From Pseudomonas sp. Ga0074129 (GTDB lineage Bacteria; Pseudomonadota; Gammaproteobacteria; Pseudomonadales; Pseudomonadaceae), in NCBI GenBank assembly GCA_001465025.1, contig LNDO01000110.1:1-64000 (forward strand): a DNA stretch of 64,000 nt, in the 5' to 3' direction. The position numbers and the translations under genes are program-made. The notes under the pieces were generated by a model. That model made no database searches, was not told the origin of the DNA, and saw nothing but the letters and a program-made list of their open reading frames with translations. This document shows positions 49,530 through 59,120 of this stretch, piece after piece; the stretch's first letter is position 1, and the number at the start of each line of letters is the position of its first letter.

Positions 49530-50332
49530 GTGACGCACTGATCCGCCTGAGCGGTGTGGGCGTGACCTTCGCCGGGCAACGCGTGCTGGATGATGTGCAA
49601 CTGAGCGTAAAGCCCGGCGAGATCGTCACGCTGATTGGCCCCAACGGCGCAGGCAAAACCACCCTAGTACGGGCCGTGCTCGGCCTGCTCAAACCCGATA
49701 CCGGCAGCGTCTGGCGTAAAGCCAAACTGCGCGTGGGCTACATGCCGCAAAAGCTGCACGTGGATGCCACGCTGCCCCTCTCCGTGCTGCGCTTTCTGCG
49801 CTTGGTACCGGGCGTGACACGCACGGATGTGCAAGCGGCGCTGGCCGAAGTGGGTGCCGAGCAGGTGATCGACAGCCCACTGCAAAGCATCTCCGGCGGC
49901 GAACTGCAGCGCGTGCTGCTGGCCCGCGCGCTGTTACGCAAGCCCGAATTGTTGGTGCTGGATGAGCCGGTGCAGGGCGTCGATGTCGCCGGTCAGGCGG
50001 AGTTGTACCGGCTGATCACGCAACTGCGCGACCGCCACGGCTGCGGTGTGCTGATGGTGTCGCACGACCTGCATCTGGTGATGAGCACCACCGATCAGGT
50101 GGTCTGCCTGAACCGTCACGTGTGCTGCTCCGGGCACCCCGAGCAAGTCAGCTTCGACCCGGCCTTTGTCGAGTTATTTGGCGAAGATGCCAAGAGCCTG
50201 GCCATCTACACCCACCGCCATGATCACGCCCACGACCTGCACGGCGCAGTGGTCAACGACCCTGCCAGCGGCCTGAGCATCAAAGGCCCAGTCAAACCAC
50301 ATATTCACGGAGATGGCTGCACGCATGGCTGA
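49526..50332 (+). CDS. znuC: Zinc ABC transporter ATPase ZnuC
   Basis: A 268-residue ATPase energising zinc import. Walker [10 protein letters not shown], signature [14 protein letters not shown], Walker [12 protein letters not shown] and the switch His in MVSHDLHLV are all present. The C-terminal tail is rich in His (HRHDHAHD and [10 protein letters not shown]), as in many ZnuC proteins. It overlaps both zur and znuB. Confidence 0.95.
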   Translation: MSDALIRLSGVGVTFAGQRVLDDVQLSVKPGEIVTLIGPNGAGKTTLVRAVLGLLKPDTGSVWRKAKLRVGYMPQKLHVDATLPLSVLRFLRLVPGVTRTDVQAALAEVGAEQVIDSPLQSISGGELQRVLLARALLRKPELLVLDEPVQGVDVAGQAELYRLITQLRDRHGCGVLMVSHDLHLVMSTTDQVVCLNRHVCCSGHPEQVSFDPAFVELFGEDAKSLAIYTHRHDHAHDLHGAVVNDPASGLSIKGPVKPHIHGDGCTHG

Positions 50333-51113
50333 TTTTCTACTAAATGCCTTGCTTGCCGGCCTGGCGCTGGCGCTGGTTGCCGGCCCGCTGGGTTCCTTTG
50401 TGGTGTGGCGGCGCATGGCCTATTTCGGCGACACCCTGTCGCATGCCGCGCTGCTCGGCGTGGCCTTGGGGTTGATGCTCGACGTCAGCCCAACCTTGGC
50501 CGTCACCGTGGGCTGCGTGCTGCTGGCCGTGTTGCTGGTCACCCTGCAAAGCCGCCAACCGCTGGCCTCCGACACCTTGCTCGGCATCCTCGCGCACAGC
50601 ACGCTGTCACTGGGTCTAGTGGTGCTGAGCTTTATGCGCGATGTACGCATCGATCTGATGGGTTATCTGTTTGGTGATTTGCTCGCCGTCGGCCCTACTG
50701 ATCTGGCCTGGATCATCGGCGGCAGCGCGCTGGTTTTGGTGCTGCTGGCCTTGCTCTGGCGACCGCTGCTGGCGATCACCGTGCACGAAGAATTGGCGAG
50801 GGTGGAGGGGCTGCCTGTGGCGGCGATTCGCCTGAGCCTGATGCTGCTGATCGCCGTGGTGATTGCCGTGGCGATGAAAATTGTCGGCGTGCTGCTGATC
50901 ACCTCCCTGCTGATCATTCCTGCCGCCGCCGCCCAGCGCCATTCGCGCACGCCGGAACAGATGGCCTTCGGCGCCAGTTTGATCGGGATTGCCGCCGTAT
51001 GCGGCGGGCTGAGCCTGTCGTGGTTTCAGGACACCCCCGCCGGGCCGTCAATTGTGGTGACCGCCGCCGCCCTGTTCTTATTGAGTTTCGCTCTGCCACG
51101 GCGTGCGGCCTGA
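50325..51113 (+). CDS. znuB: Zinc ABC transporter permease ZnuB
   Basis: A 262-residue inner-membrane permease with about eight or nine hydrophobic segments. [30 protein letters not shown] is typical of the metal ABC-3 family. The ATG at 50325 overlaps znuC by eight bases; an ATG at 50313 has its ribosome binding site too close. It completes the zinc importer. Confidence 0.94.
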   Translation: MADFLLNALLAGLALALVAGPLGSFVVWRRMAYFGDTLSHAALLGVALGLMLDVSPTLAVTVGCVLLAVLLVTLQSRQPLASDTLLGILAHSTLSLGLVVLSFMRDVRIDLMGYLFGDLLAVGPTDLAWIIGGSALVLVLLALLWRPLLAITVHEELARVEGLPVAAIRLSLMLLIAVVIAVAMKIVGVLLITSLLIIPAAAAQRHSRTPEQMAFGASLIGIAAVCGGLSLSWFQDTPAGPSIVVTAAALFLLSFALPRRAA

Positions 51114-51181
51114 ACGGTTGGTACAGGCCTTGGACGCAGTGTAGACTTGCGCGTTTTTTGCACAATCCGAGACGCGCAGCA

Positions 51182-52036
51182 ATGAAATCGTTCGTTTTCC
51201 GTGGATTTCCCTTGATCCTGGTTCTGCTGCTGGCGGGCTGTCAAAGCTCGCCGCAGCAGCCGGCCAACCTGCCGGTCGATGACTTGGTCAGCGCCTTTCG
51301 CCAGCTCGACCAGAGCCTGGCCAGCGGCGACCTGAGCGGTGCCGAAAGCCAACTCGGCAGCCTGCAACAACGCGCCGCCGGGGATACGCGCCTGGAGCAA
51401 TACCAACGCCAGTTGAGCGAAGCCCACCTGCAGCAGGGGCGAAAAGCCCTGCAAGCCGGTGATCTGGATAGCGCCACCCAAGCCCTGAGCCGCGCGCGCA
51501 GCCTGATGCCACAAGCGCCGGCATTGACCCAAGGCCTCGATGCAGCCATTGCCAGCGCGCGTGAAGCTGAACTCGCCGCCGCTGAACAGCAGCGCCGCGC
51601 CGAAGCAGACGCGGCAGCCCTCGCCGAGCGCGAACGCCTTGAACAAGCGCGCCAACTGCGCCTGGCGGCTGAACGCCAAGCCGCCGCCCTGCAAGCCACT
51701 GCATTACCCAATGCACCGGTCGTCGAAGAGCCAGCACCGGCAAAGCCGCAAGCGCGCTTGATCGACCCCAGCGCCGCGCGCAGTGTGATTGCCCTGCCTA
51801 TGCTGGACAGTCAGGACAACGCCCGCCTGCGCAGCCTGCTCGATGCAGTGGCCGCCGATGTGGTGACCTTTCGCTGCGCGGTGCGCATCGAAGTACGCGA
51901 AGCCAAGGATTTCCCCTGGGTCGCTTCACTGCTCAATGCCCGCATCAAACGTCTGGACCCCACGTTCAGCGCGCGCCTGAGCCATGTGGTCAACCCGGAT
52001 AAAGCGCCGCAACTGGTCCTCAGCCCACAGCTGTAA
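51182..52036 (+). CDS. Lipoprotein with coiled-coil region
   Basis: A 284-residue lipoprotein (lipobox LAGC, about residues 17-20). Residues 35-190 are helical, with tetratricopeptide-like repeats and an Ala/Glu/Arg-rich coiled coil (AEQQRRAEADAAALAERERL). A compact C-terminal domain (about 210-284) has AVRIEVREAKDFPWVASLLN. It lies between znuB and metN, as PA5502 does in P. aeruginosa. I recognise no function; an envelope-structure role is possible. Confidence 0.8.
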   Translation: MKSFVFRGFPLILVLLLAGCQSSPQQPANLPVDDLVSAFRQLDQSLASGDLSGAESQLGSLQQRAAGDTRLEQYQRQLSEAHLQQGRKALQAGDLDSATQALSRARSLMPQAPALTQGLDAAIASAREAELAAAEQQRRAEADAAALAERERLEQARQLRLAAERQAAALQATALPNAPVVEEPAPAKPQARLIDPSAARSVIALPMLDSQDNARLRSLLDAVAADVVTFRCAVRIEVREAKDFPWVASLLNARIKRLDPTFSARLSHVVNPDKAPQLVLSPQL

Positions 52037-52231
52037 GGACCTGCAGGCCACTCGAGCGGACGTAGCGGTCGTTTGCCAGCAGCCGACACACCCCGTCGGA
52101 CGCGACGCTCAATAATGCAATTTAGCTATAACCATAGGTCTACAAAGATTTTTGCGACCTAAACAGCGCCGGGTAGACTAGCCGCCCGATTCGGCCTACC
52201 CGGCAACTCCCAAACCCAAAAGGTTTAACGC

Positions 52232-53239
52232 GTGATCAATTTTCATCAGGTCCATAAGGCGTATCGCGTCAATGGCCAGGATATCCCCGCCCTGCAACCG
52301 AGCGACCTGCACATTGCCCGTGGCGAGGTGTTTGGCATCATCGGTCACTCCGGTGCCGGCAAAAGCACCTTGTTGCGCCTAATCAATCGTCTGGAAGAGC
52401 CGTCCGGCGGGCGCATCGAAATCGACGCTGAAGATGTCACAGCACTCGACGCTACGGGCCTGCGACGCTTCCGCCAGCAAGTCGGGATGATCTTCCAGCA
52501 CTTCAATCTGCTGTCGTCCAAGACCGTTGCCGACAATGTGGCCCTGCCACTCAAGCTGGCCGGCGAACTGCCGCGCAGTGCGATCAACGCCCGCGTGACC
52601 GAGTTGCTGGCCCGCGTCGGCCTGCAAGATCACGCCCACAAATACCCGGCACAGCTCTCCGGCGGTCAGAAGCAGCGTGTCGGCATTGCCCGCGCCCTGG
52701 CCACCGAGCCAAAAATTCTGCTGTGCGACGAGGCCACCAGCGCTCTCGACCCGCAAACCACCGCCTCGGTGCTGCAACTGCTCACCGAGATCAACCGTGA
52801 GCTGAACCTGACCATCGTGCTGATCACCCATGAGATGGATGTGATCCGCCGCGTCTGTGACCGCGTGGCCGTGATGGATGCCGGGGTGATCGTCGAATCC
52901 GGTCCGGTAGCCGAGGTATTTCTGCACCCACAACACGCCACCACCAAGCGCTTCGTGCAGGAAGCCGAGCAGGTTAACGAAAACGAACAGCACGATGATT
53001 TTGCCCATGTGCCGGGCCGCATTCTGCGCCTGACCTTTCAGGGTGAAGCCACTTACGCGCCACTGCTGGGCACGGTGGCGCGTGAGACCGGGGTGGATTA
53101 CAGCATCCTCGCCGGGCGCATCGACCGCATCAAAGACACCCCCTACGGCCAACTCACCCTGGCCCTCACCGGCGGCGATATTGACGCCGCGCTGGCGCGC
53201 TTTGACGCGGCGGATGTGCATTTGGAGGTGCTGCGCTGA
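52232..53239 (+). CDS. metN: Methionine ABC transporter ATPase MetN
   Basis: A 335-residue ATPase for D/L-methionine import: Walker [10 protein letters not shown], signature [15 protein letters not shown], Walker [13 protein letters not shown], and a C-terminal NIL domain (about 265-335) that binds methionine and inhibits transport. It uses GTG, and the stop overlaps the metI ATG. The 195-base upstream gap has an AT-rich stretch (about 52110-52160) where the promoter probably lies; no S-box or SAM riboswitch was seen. Confidence 0.95.
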   Translation: MINFHQVHKAYRVNGQDIPALQPSDLHIARGEVFGIIGHSGAGKSTLLRLINRLEEPSGGRIEIDAEDVTALDATGLRRFRQQVGMIFQHFNLLSSKTVADNVALPLKLAGELPRSAINARVTELLARVGLQDHAHKYPAQLSGGQKQRVGIARALATEPKILLCDEATSALDPQTTASVLQLLTEINRELNLTIVLITHEMDVIRRVCDRVAVMDAGVIVESGPVAEVFLHPQHATTKRFVQEAEQVNENEQHDDFAHVPGRILRLTFQGEATYAPLLGTVARETGVDYSILAGRIDRIKDTPYGQLTLALTGGDIDAALARFDAADVHLEVLR

Positions 53240-53916
53240 TGGATGCCTTATTGACCCGCCTGTTACCCAACGTTGACTGGACAGAAATCGGCTACGCCAG
53301 CCTCGACACCCTGAGCATGCTCGGCGGTTCCATGCTGTTTACCGTCCTGCTCGGCCTGCCGCTGGGCGTGCTGCTGTTCCTCACCAGCCCACGGCAGATG
53401 TTCGAGCAAAAAGCCTTCTATGGCCTGCTGTCATTGCTGGTGAACATCCTGCGCTCGGTGCCGTTTGTGATTTTGCTGATCGTGATGATCCCCTTCACGG
53501 TGATCGTCACCGGTACCTCACTCGGCGTTGCCGGGGCCATCCCACCGCTGGTGGTCGGGGCCACGCCGTTCTTCGCTCGCCTGGTGGAAACCGCGCTGCG
53601 CGAAGTCGACCGCGGCATCATCGAAGCCACGCAGGCCATGGGCGCAACCACCCGACAAATCGTGGTCAATGCCCTGCTGCCCGAAGCGCTACCGGGCATC
53701 ATTGCCGCGATCACCGTCACAGCAATCACTTTGGTGTCCTACACCGCCATGAGCGGCTTGATTGGCGGCGGTGGCCTCGGCGATTTGGCCGTGCGCTATG
53801 GCTATCAGCGCTACCAGCCGGACGTCATGGCCGTCACCGTGATTCTGCTGCTGGTGCTGGTGCAAGTGCTGCAAACCGTCGGTGACAAACTGGTGGTGCA
53901 CTTCTCACGTAAATAA
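53239..53916 (+). CDS. metI: Methionine ABC transporter permease MetI
   Basis: A 225-residue permease with five or six transmembrane helices. LRSVPFVILLIVMIPFT and the EAA loop EATQAMGATTRQIVVNALLPEALPG, which contacts MetN, are typical. Its ATG overlaps the metN stop by one base. Confidence 0.95.
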   Translation: MDALLTRLLPNVDWTEIGYASLDTLSMLGGSMLFTVLLGLPLGVLLFLTSPRQMFEQKAFYGLLSLLVNILRSVPFVILLIVMIPFTVIVTGTSLGVAGAIPPLVVGATPFFARLVETALREVDRGIIEATQAMGATTRQIVVNALLPEALPGIIAAITVTAITLVSYTAMSGLIGGGGLGDLAVRYGYQRYQPDVMAVTVILLLVLVQVLQTVGDKLVVHFSRK

Positions 53917-54002
53917 ATTCCGCCCGGTGCCAGCCGGCTGGCACCGACGCTGACATCTTGCGGCCACCCGCCGCGCTACACGATCCCACAAGGAGTTTCA
54001 CC

Positions 54003-54773
54003 ATGAAAAAACTGCTCGCTGCTGTCGCGGCACTGGCTGCCTTCTCGGCCCAGGCCGAAAGCCTGAACATCGCCGCCACCGCCGTACCCCACGCGGAAAT
54101 TCTCGAATTCGTTAAACCGACCCTGGCTGCCGAAGGGGTTGAGTTGAACATCAAGGTATTCACCGACTACGTGCAGCCCAACGTGCAAGTGGCGGAAAAG
54201 CGCCTGGACGCCAACTTCTTCCAGCACCAGCCGTATCTCGATGAGTTCAACAAAAGCCGTGGCACTGAGCTGGTCAGCATTGCCGGTGTGCACGTTGAAC
54301 CCTTTGGCGCGTACTCGAGCAAACACAAAAGCCTGAACGACCTGCCGCAAGGCGCCAACGTGGTGATCCCCAACGACGCCACCAACGGCGGCCGCGCGCT
54401 GCTGCTGCTGCAAAAGGCCGGGGTGATCACCCTGAAGCCGGAAGCCGGCATCCTTGCCACGACGAAAGACATCGTTGAGAACGCCAAAGCCATCAAGGTG
54501 CGTGAACTGGAAGCCGCCACCCTGCCGCGCGTGCTGACTCAGGTAGACCTGGCGCTGATCAACACCAACTACGCCCTGGAAGCCAAGCTCAACCCAACCA
54601 AAGACGCACTGGCCATCGAAGGCAGCGACTCGCCGTACGTCAACATTCTGGTTGCCCGCGCCGACAACAAAGACAACGCCGGCCTGCAGAAACTGGCCAA
54701 GGCACTGAACAGCGATGCAGTTAAAGCCTTTATCGCCGAGAAGTACCAAGGTGCGGTGGTGCCGGCGTTCTAA
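54003..54773 (+). CDS. metQ: Methionine-binding protein MetQ
   Basis: A 256-residue periplasmic NlpA-family protein: signal peptide ending SAQA (about residue 18), ATAVPHAEILEFVKP, DANFFQHQPYLDEFN and VIPNDATNGGRALLLL. The signal peptide has no lipobox Cys, so it should be soluble rather than a lipoprotein as in E. coli. AAGGAG precedes the ATG. Confidence 0.94.
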   Translation: MKKLLAAVAALAAFSAQAESLNIAATAVPHAEILEFVKPTLAAEGVELNIKVFTDYVQPNVQVAEKRLDANFFQHQPYLDEFNKSRGTELVSIAGVHVEPFGAYSSKHKSLNDLPQGANVVIPNDATNGGRALLLLQKAGVITLKPEAGILATTKDIVENAKAIKVRELEAATLPRVLTQVDLALINTNYALEAKLNPTKDALAIEGSDSPYVNILVARADNKDNAGLQKLAKALNSDAVKAFIAEKYQGAVVPAF

Positions 54774-54811
54774 GACGTCGCGCAGGCATTCATAACGCCA
54801 AACCCCGCTCG

Positions 54812-54856
54812 AAAAAAATGCCGTTCACTCATCAGGGTGAACGGCATTTTTGTTGG
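54812..54856. terminator. Bidirectional terminator between metQ and sco
   Basis: AAAAATGCCGTTCAC-TCATCAGG-GTGAACGGCATTTTT is a 15-base perfect stem with A- and T-runs at the ends, so it can stop transcripts from both convergent genes. Confidence 0.92.
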
Positions 54857-54886
54857 CAGTGCGCTCAACAGCGCAAGGCAGGTGGA

Positions 54887-55519
54887 TCAGGGACGATCCA
54901 GCAGACTCGGTAGCTGCGCGACCAGTTTGGCGTTGTTGATCGGCGCACGGATAAAGCCACGCTGCTTGCCATCCGGCCCGAGCAGCACCAGGTTGCCGCT
55001 GTGGTCGACGGTATAGTTCTCTTTGCTGGTATCGGCCGGAATAAACGGAATGCTTACGCCATTGGCCAGCTTCTGGATGGTGGCTTGCTCACCCGTCAGG
55101 CCAATAAAGCCGGCATCGAAATAATCCAAATACTTCTTCAACTGCTCCGGCGTGTCGCGATGCGGGTCCACCGTGACCATGATGATGCGCAGCTTACTCA
55201 GCGTCGCTGGCGGTAATTGACCTTGCAGCTGACGCAACTGAGCGAGGGTGGCCGGGCAGATGTCCGGGCAGAAGGTGTAGCCGAAGAACAGCAGGCTCCA
55301 TTGATCCTTGAGCTGGTCGACGGCCACCGTCTGGCCATCCTGATTGGTCAGGCTCAGTTCCGGCAGACTTCGGCTCTGAGGCAGCAGCACAATACCGGCA
55401 TCCAGCAACACAGTCGGATCGCCCTGTCCTTTGCTGTTCAGCACCTTGTTAACGGTCAATCCCAGCACCAGCGCAACGAGGGTGACAAGGACAAATACGG
55501 TGGTCTGGGTTCGAGTCAT
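54887..55519 (-). CDS. senC: SCO1/SenC/PrrC family copper chaperone
   Basis: A 210-residue membrane-anchored protein (helix about 7-25) with a periplasmic thioredoxin fold. The copper ligands are CPDIC in FCPDICPATLAQL and the His in YTVDHSGNLVLL. It delivers copper to the CuA site of cytochrome oxidase subunit II. It is the last gene of the oxidase cluster, six bases after ctaB. Confidence 0.93.
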   Translation of the reverse strand: MTRTQTTVFVLVTLVALVLGLTVNKVLNSKGQGDPTVLLDAGIVLLPQSRSLPELSLTNQDGQTVAVDQLKDQWSLLFFGYTFCPDICPATLAQLRQLQGQLPPATLSKLRIIMVTVDPHRDTPEQLKKYLDYFDAGFIGLTGEQATIQKLANGVSIPFIPADTSKENYTVDHSGNLVLLGPDGKQRGFIRAPINNAKLVAQLPSLLDRP

Positions 55520-55525
55520 GGGGCC

Positions 55526-56425
55526 TCAGAGATTGAGCAGCAGGTAGTGATCCACCAGCAGGGCGATAAACAGCGCGAAAAGATACCAGATGCTGTATTT
55601 GAAAGTGTTGATCGCCGCATGCGGCCGGCTGTCACGGTACAGCACAGTGGCCCAATAGAGGAACCGCCCACCCAGCAGCACCGCGCACGCCAGATAGAGC
55701 ATGCCGCTCATGTGAATGGCGTAGGGCAGCAAAGTCACGGCAAACATCACCAGGGTGTACAGCAGGATGTGCACCTTGGTGTAGTGCTCGCCATGGGTCA
55801 CCGGCAGCATGGGGATATCGGCCTTGGCGTACTCCTCCTTGCGGTGAATGGCCAGCGCCCAGAAGTGCGGCGGCGTCCAGGCGAAGATGATCAGCACCAA
55901 CAGCAACGGCTCGGCGCTAATGTGCCCGGTTACAGCGACCCAGCCGAGCAACGGTGGCGCAGCCCCGGCCAGCCCACCAATGACAATGTTCTGCGGCGTA
56001 GCACGCTTGAGAAAACCGGTGTAGAGCACCGCATAGCCCAGCAGGGATGCGAGGGTCAGCCAGGCCGCCAGCTCGTTGGTGAAGGTCAGTAGCAGCGCCA
56101 TCCCGGCCACCGCCAAGAGCAGGGCGAAACCCAACGCGGCGCTGGGCGAGATGCGCCCGGCCGTCACGGGACGTTTGAGGGTGCGCGCCATGATCGAGTC
56201 AATGCGCCGATCAACCACATGGTTCACCGCCGCCGCCGCACCGGCACACAAGCCAATGCCGAGGTTGCCGAAGATCAGAATCTGCCAGGAAACCCCCGCT
56301 CGGGTGGCGAGGAACATGCCAACCAGTGAGGTGATCAGCATCAGCACCACGACCCTGGGTTTGGTCAGCTCCAGGTAATCACGCCAGCCGGCATGGGCTT
56401 GTTGTTCGCGCGCAAGAGTAGCCAT
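55526..56425 (-). CDS. ctaB: Protohaem IX farnesyltransferase (haem O synthase)
   Basis: A 299-residue UbiA-family membrane prenyltransferase that makes haem O from haem B and farnesyl diphosphate. NHVVDRRIDSIMARTLKRP is the Asp-rich motif, and YTGFLKRATPQN and WTPPHFWALAI are conserved. Nine hydrophobic segments. AAGGAGAG precedes the ATG at 56425; the longer frame upstream is not needed. Confidence 0.95.
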   Translation of the reverse strand: MATLAREQQAHAGWRDYLELTKPRVVVLMLITSLVGMFLATRAGVSWQILIFGNLGIGLCAGAAAAVNHVVDRRIDSIMARTLKRPVTAGRISPSAALGFALLLAVAGMALLLTFTNELAAWLTLASLLGYAVLYTGFLKRATPQNIVIGGLAGAAPPLLGWVAVTGHISAEPLLLVLIIFAWTPPHFWALAIHRKEEYAKADIPMLPVTHGEHYTKVHILLYTLVMFAVTLLPYAIHMSGMLYLACAVLLGGRFLYWATVLYRDSRPHAAINTFKYSIWYLFALFIALLVDHYLLLNL

Positions 56426-56447
56426 AGGGTCTCTCCTTTTATTCTTG

Positions 56448-57485
56448 TTATTTGCTCGGTATCGCGGCAAATCCGCGAGGCGCCTCGGATACGGCTGCGC
56501 GCTGCCACAGGCGGCTGCGCAATCGATAGTTGATCAATACCAAGGTTAGCAGCAGGGCGGCGCCACCGAGGTTATGTGCCACCGCCACCAGCAGCGGCAG
56601 GTGGAACACCACATTACTGATACCCAAGCTGACCTGTACCAGCAGAGCCAATAACAGCAGGGCCGCCAAGCGCGGTTGGGCCCGCTGTTTAAGCTGCCAC
56701 GCCAGTGCCAGCAGTACCAGGGTGACCAACACGGCCCCGATACGGTGACTCATGTGGATGGCGGTGCGCGCATCACTGTCGAGCTGTCCGCCGAGGTAGT
56801 TCGGACCGATGTGCTGAGTCAGGTGGAAACCGTTGGCGAAATCCATCGCAGGCCACCACTCGCCATGGCAGGTGGGCAAATCAACACAGGCCACGGCGGC
56901 GTAGTTACTGCTGACCCAACCGCCAAGCGCAATCTGCCCGATGACCAGCAACAAGGCGGCAGCAGCCAACGCGCGCAGGCGCGGGGTCACGTCCAGCGGC
57001 GGGAAGCGACCGGACAGGCGCAAGGTCAGTAAAAACAACAAACTGAGCGTGGCAAAGCCGCCAAGTAGGTGTGCCGTTACCACCTGAGGCCAGAGCTTGA
57101 GGGTGACGGTCCACATGCCAAAAGCCGCTTGCAGGGTCACTAGCGCCAGTAAAGCCAAGGGCAGTTTCAGCGGTTGCTCGACGTTGCTGCGACGACGCAG
57201 CGCATGCACAGCCAACCCCAGAATGACCAAACCCAGCGCGCCAGCAAAATAACGGTGGATCATTTCGTACCAGCCCTTGGCCACTTCCACGGGGGCATCG
57301 GGAAAGCGCGCTTCGGCGATGGTCTGCTTATGCTCGCTCATAGGCACACCGATAAACCCATAACAGCCCGGCCAATCCGGGCAACCCAGGCCGGCATGGG
57401 TCAGGCGGGTGTAGGCGCCCAACACCACCACCAGCACCGTCAGGACAGTGGCAAACAGAGCAAAGCGGTATCCGGGTTTGGCCAT
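56448..57485 (-). CDS. ctaA: Haem A synthase (COX15/CtaA)
   Basis: A 345-residue membrane protein with eight helices that oxidises haem O to haem A. Conserved Cys pair in LGCPDWPGCYGF and a second in CVDLPTCHGEWWPA, with haem-ligand His in MIHRYFAG, THIS-type and MSHRIGA helices. It is transcribed just before ctaB. Confidence 0.94.
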   Translation of the reverse strand: MAKPGYRFALFATVLTVLVVVLGAYTRLTHAGLGCPDWPGCYGFIGVPMSEHKQTIAEARFPDAPVEVAKGWYEMIHRYFAGALGLVILGLAVHALRRRSNVEQPLKLPLALLALVTLQAAFGMWTVTLKLWPQVVTAHLLGGFATLSLLFLLTLRLSGRFPPLDVTPRLRALAAAALLLVIGQIALGGWVSSNYAAVACVDLPTCHGEWWPAMDFANGFHLTQHIGPNYLGGQLDSDARTAIHMSHRIGAVLVTLVLLALAWQLKQRAQPRLAALLLLALLVQVSLGISNVVFHLPLLVAVAHNLGGAALLLTLVLINYRLRSRLWQRAAVSEAPRGFAAIPSK

Positions 57486-57537
57486 CTGGAACTCCTTGTG
57501 GTTAACCTTGAGTCACACCATCCATTCAGAGCAGACG

Positions 57538-58122
57538 CTAGCCGATCTGCGAGATTTTCAGCAGGTGGCGCAGGTCGTTGAGAATGGCTTTGCCCTTGAT
57601 GCTATTGTCGTAGCGCAGCACCAAGTTGCCATGCGGATCGACAATCCACAGTTGCGCGCCTTCGACCTTGCCAGCGGTTTTGCTGTAAGCCTCTGGCTGC
57701 AACGGGTAGCGCGCCAACTGCGGGTACTCCAGACGCAACTGAGCGTCATATTCATCGCTCAGTGGCAGCGCACTGGCCAGAGCATGGCTGGCACGGCTGA
57801 CCTCACGGTTCAGGCCGATGTGCACCTGACGGGCGAGGTACACCAGCTCTTTGCAGCGCTCATCGCACTGCTGCGGCACCGTAACCAGCAGTTGCCAGCC
57901 GGCTTGATTGGCATCCGCCACGCCCAGATCAGCCAAGGTCTGGCCGTTGCCAATCAACTCACCGTGGTAGCTGCGGGTTTCCGGCACCCAGAAACGCAAG
58001 TGATACATGGCGCTGGCCAGCAACATGGGGGCGATCACGACGGCCAAAATCATGATCAGTTGCAGCCGTCCACGCAGACGTTGACCCGGTGAAACCTCAG
58101 GCAGGGCGATGGCTGGGTTCAT
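57538..58122 (-). CDS. Sco-like thioredoxin-fold protein of the oxidase cluster
   Basis: A 194-residue protein with one N-terminal membrane anchor (about 20-42) and a periplasmic domain. QQCDERCKELVYLARQV has a CxxxC pair in the same place as the CPxxC of SCO proteins, and LWIVDPHGNLVLRYD resembles the SCO His segment, the His being one place off. A role in copper handling or redox steps of oxidase assembly is inferred. It corresponds by position to PA0111. Its start overlaps the SURF1 3' end by 26 bases. Confidence 0.78.
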   Translation of the reverse strand: MNPAIALPEVSPGQRLRGRLQLIMILAVVIAPMLLASAMYHLRFWVPETRSYHGELIGNGQTLADLGVADANQAGWQLLVTVPQQCDERCKELVYLARQVHIGLNREVSRASHALASALPLSDEYDAQLRLEYPQLARYPLQPEAYSKTAGKVEGAQLWIVDPHGNLVLRYDNSIKGKAILNDLRHLLKISQIG

Positions 58123-58828
58123 GGTGAATCTCCCGTGCGTTAACTAAACCTAGATAGATAAACAAGCCAAGCAGTGCCGCCGCCAAGGCGAACCACTGCA
58201 CGGCGTAACCGGTGTGTTTGTCGGGGCTCATGGCAATCACCGGCCAGCTGACCTGAAAGGACGCCGGACCCGGTTCAAGGCGTACCTCGTAAGCCAAACC
58301 ACCACGCCCCAGTTGCTGCCATAGGGCATCGGCTTTGACTTCGCTGATCAGGCGCGGCCATTCATTCGAAGGAGGATTTTTTTGCAGCTGGAAGGCTTCA
58401 CCCAACGGCACATAAACGGTGGCCTGCAGCGTGAGCGGGGTATCCGGTGTGGCGAAGCGCGGCGTGATGCGCCGATCCGGCCAGGCTAACCAACCACGAT
58501 TAAGCAGCACCCAAAGACCGCTGGACTGATCGTAAAACGGCTGCAACACCTCAACGCCTACCTTGCCATCGCGAATGCGGTTATCCAGCAGCAGGGTATG
58601 TCGGGCATCGAAGTAACCTTGCAGGCGCACGCGCTTGTATGCCGGATTGGCCTCGCGCTCCAGTAAATCCAGGTTGATAGGGGAAGCTTGCTGCTGCGCT
58701 TCATGGCTGGCCAGTAACAAGCGTTTTTCGTCAGCGCGCGCCAGTTGCCAGAAACCCAAGGCAATCAGGCAGGGAAACAACATCAGCACCAAGATGCTGG
58801 GCAGCCAGCCAGGCCGAAAGCCACTCAT
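58097..58828 (-). CDS. SURF1 family cytochrome oxidase assembly protein
   Basis: A 243-residue protein with two membrane helices near the ends (about 8-26 and 215-235) and a periplasmic loop, the SURF1 layout. Conserved: FWQLARADEKRLLL, the segment GYFDARHTLLLDNR, and VLLNRGWLAWPD. SURF1 helps insert haem A into subunit I. The ATG at 58828 is preferred over an upstream one. Confidence 0.9.
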   Translation of the reverse strand: MSGFRPGWLPSILVLMLFPCLIALGFWQLARADEKRLLLASHEAQQQASPINLDLLEREANPAYKRVRLQGYFDARHTLLLDNRIRDGKVGVEVLQPFYDQSSGLWVLLNRGWLAWPDRRITPRFATPDTPLTLQATVYVPLGEAFQLQKNPPSNEWPRLISEVKADALWQQLGRGGLAYEVRLEPGPASFQVSWPVIAMSPDKHTGYAVQWFALAAALLGLFIYLGLVNAREIHHEPSHRPA

Positions 58829-58911
58829 GACAGGCGACCTGTCAGCGGGTAGAGCCTGGCTATACTGCAACTGAAGTACATTTCCCTTCCCCGACATCAT
58901 GGGAGTTACGC

Positions 58912-59115
58912 ATGCTCAAGGCCGCGATCGTCCTGTTACTGCTGGCAACGCTGATTAGCCTGTTCAGCGGTTTGTTCTTCTTGGTCAAAGATGAAGGTCA
59001 CTCCGCTCGACTGGTCAATGCGCTGACCGTGCGTGTCACCCTCACTGCGTTGACCGTTGCGCTGATTGCCTGGGGTTTCTACAGCGGCCAACTGGTGCCC
59101 CAAGTCACTTGGTAG
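58912..59115 (+). CDS. DUF2909 twin-transmembrane protein
   Basis: A 67-residue protein with two hydrophobic helices (about 3-25 and 42-62) joined by KDEGHSARLVNALTVRV. This is the DUF2909 pattern, equivalent by position to PA0109. It is the only gene of the cluster on the plus strand and lies between SURF1 and subunit III. Possibly an assembly factor, but untested as far as I know. GGGAG precedes the ATG. Confidence 0.85.
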   Translation: MLKAAIVLLLLATLISLFSGLFFLVKDEGHSARLVNALTVRVTLTALTVALIAWGFYSGQLVPQVTW

Positions 59116-59120
59116 CCGCG

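Noticed and set aside
52037..52231. Possible methionine (SAM or S-box) riboswitch before metN
   Set aside because: No conserved S-box core or matching stems and no terminator/antiterminator pair were seen.
54774..54886. The metQ-sco junction as a chromosomal rearrangement, because P. aeruginosa has these genes on either side of its origin
   Set aside because: As I recall, P. putida and others have the same contiguous order, so this is the common Pseudomonas arrangement.
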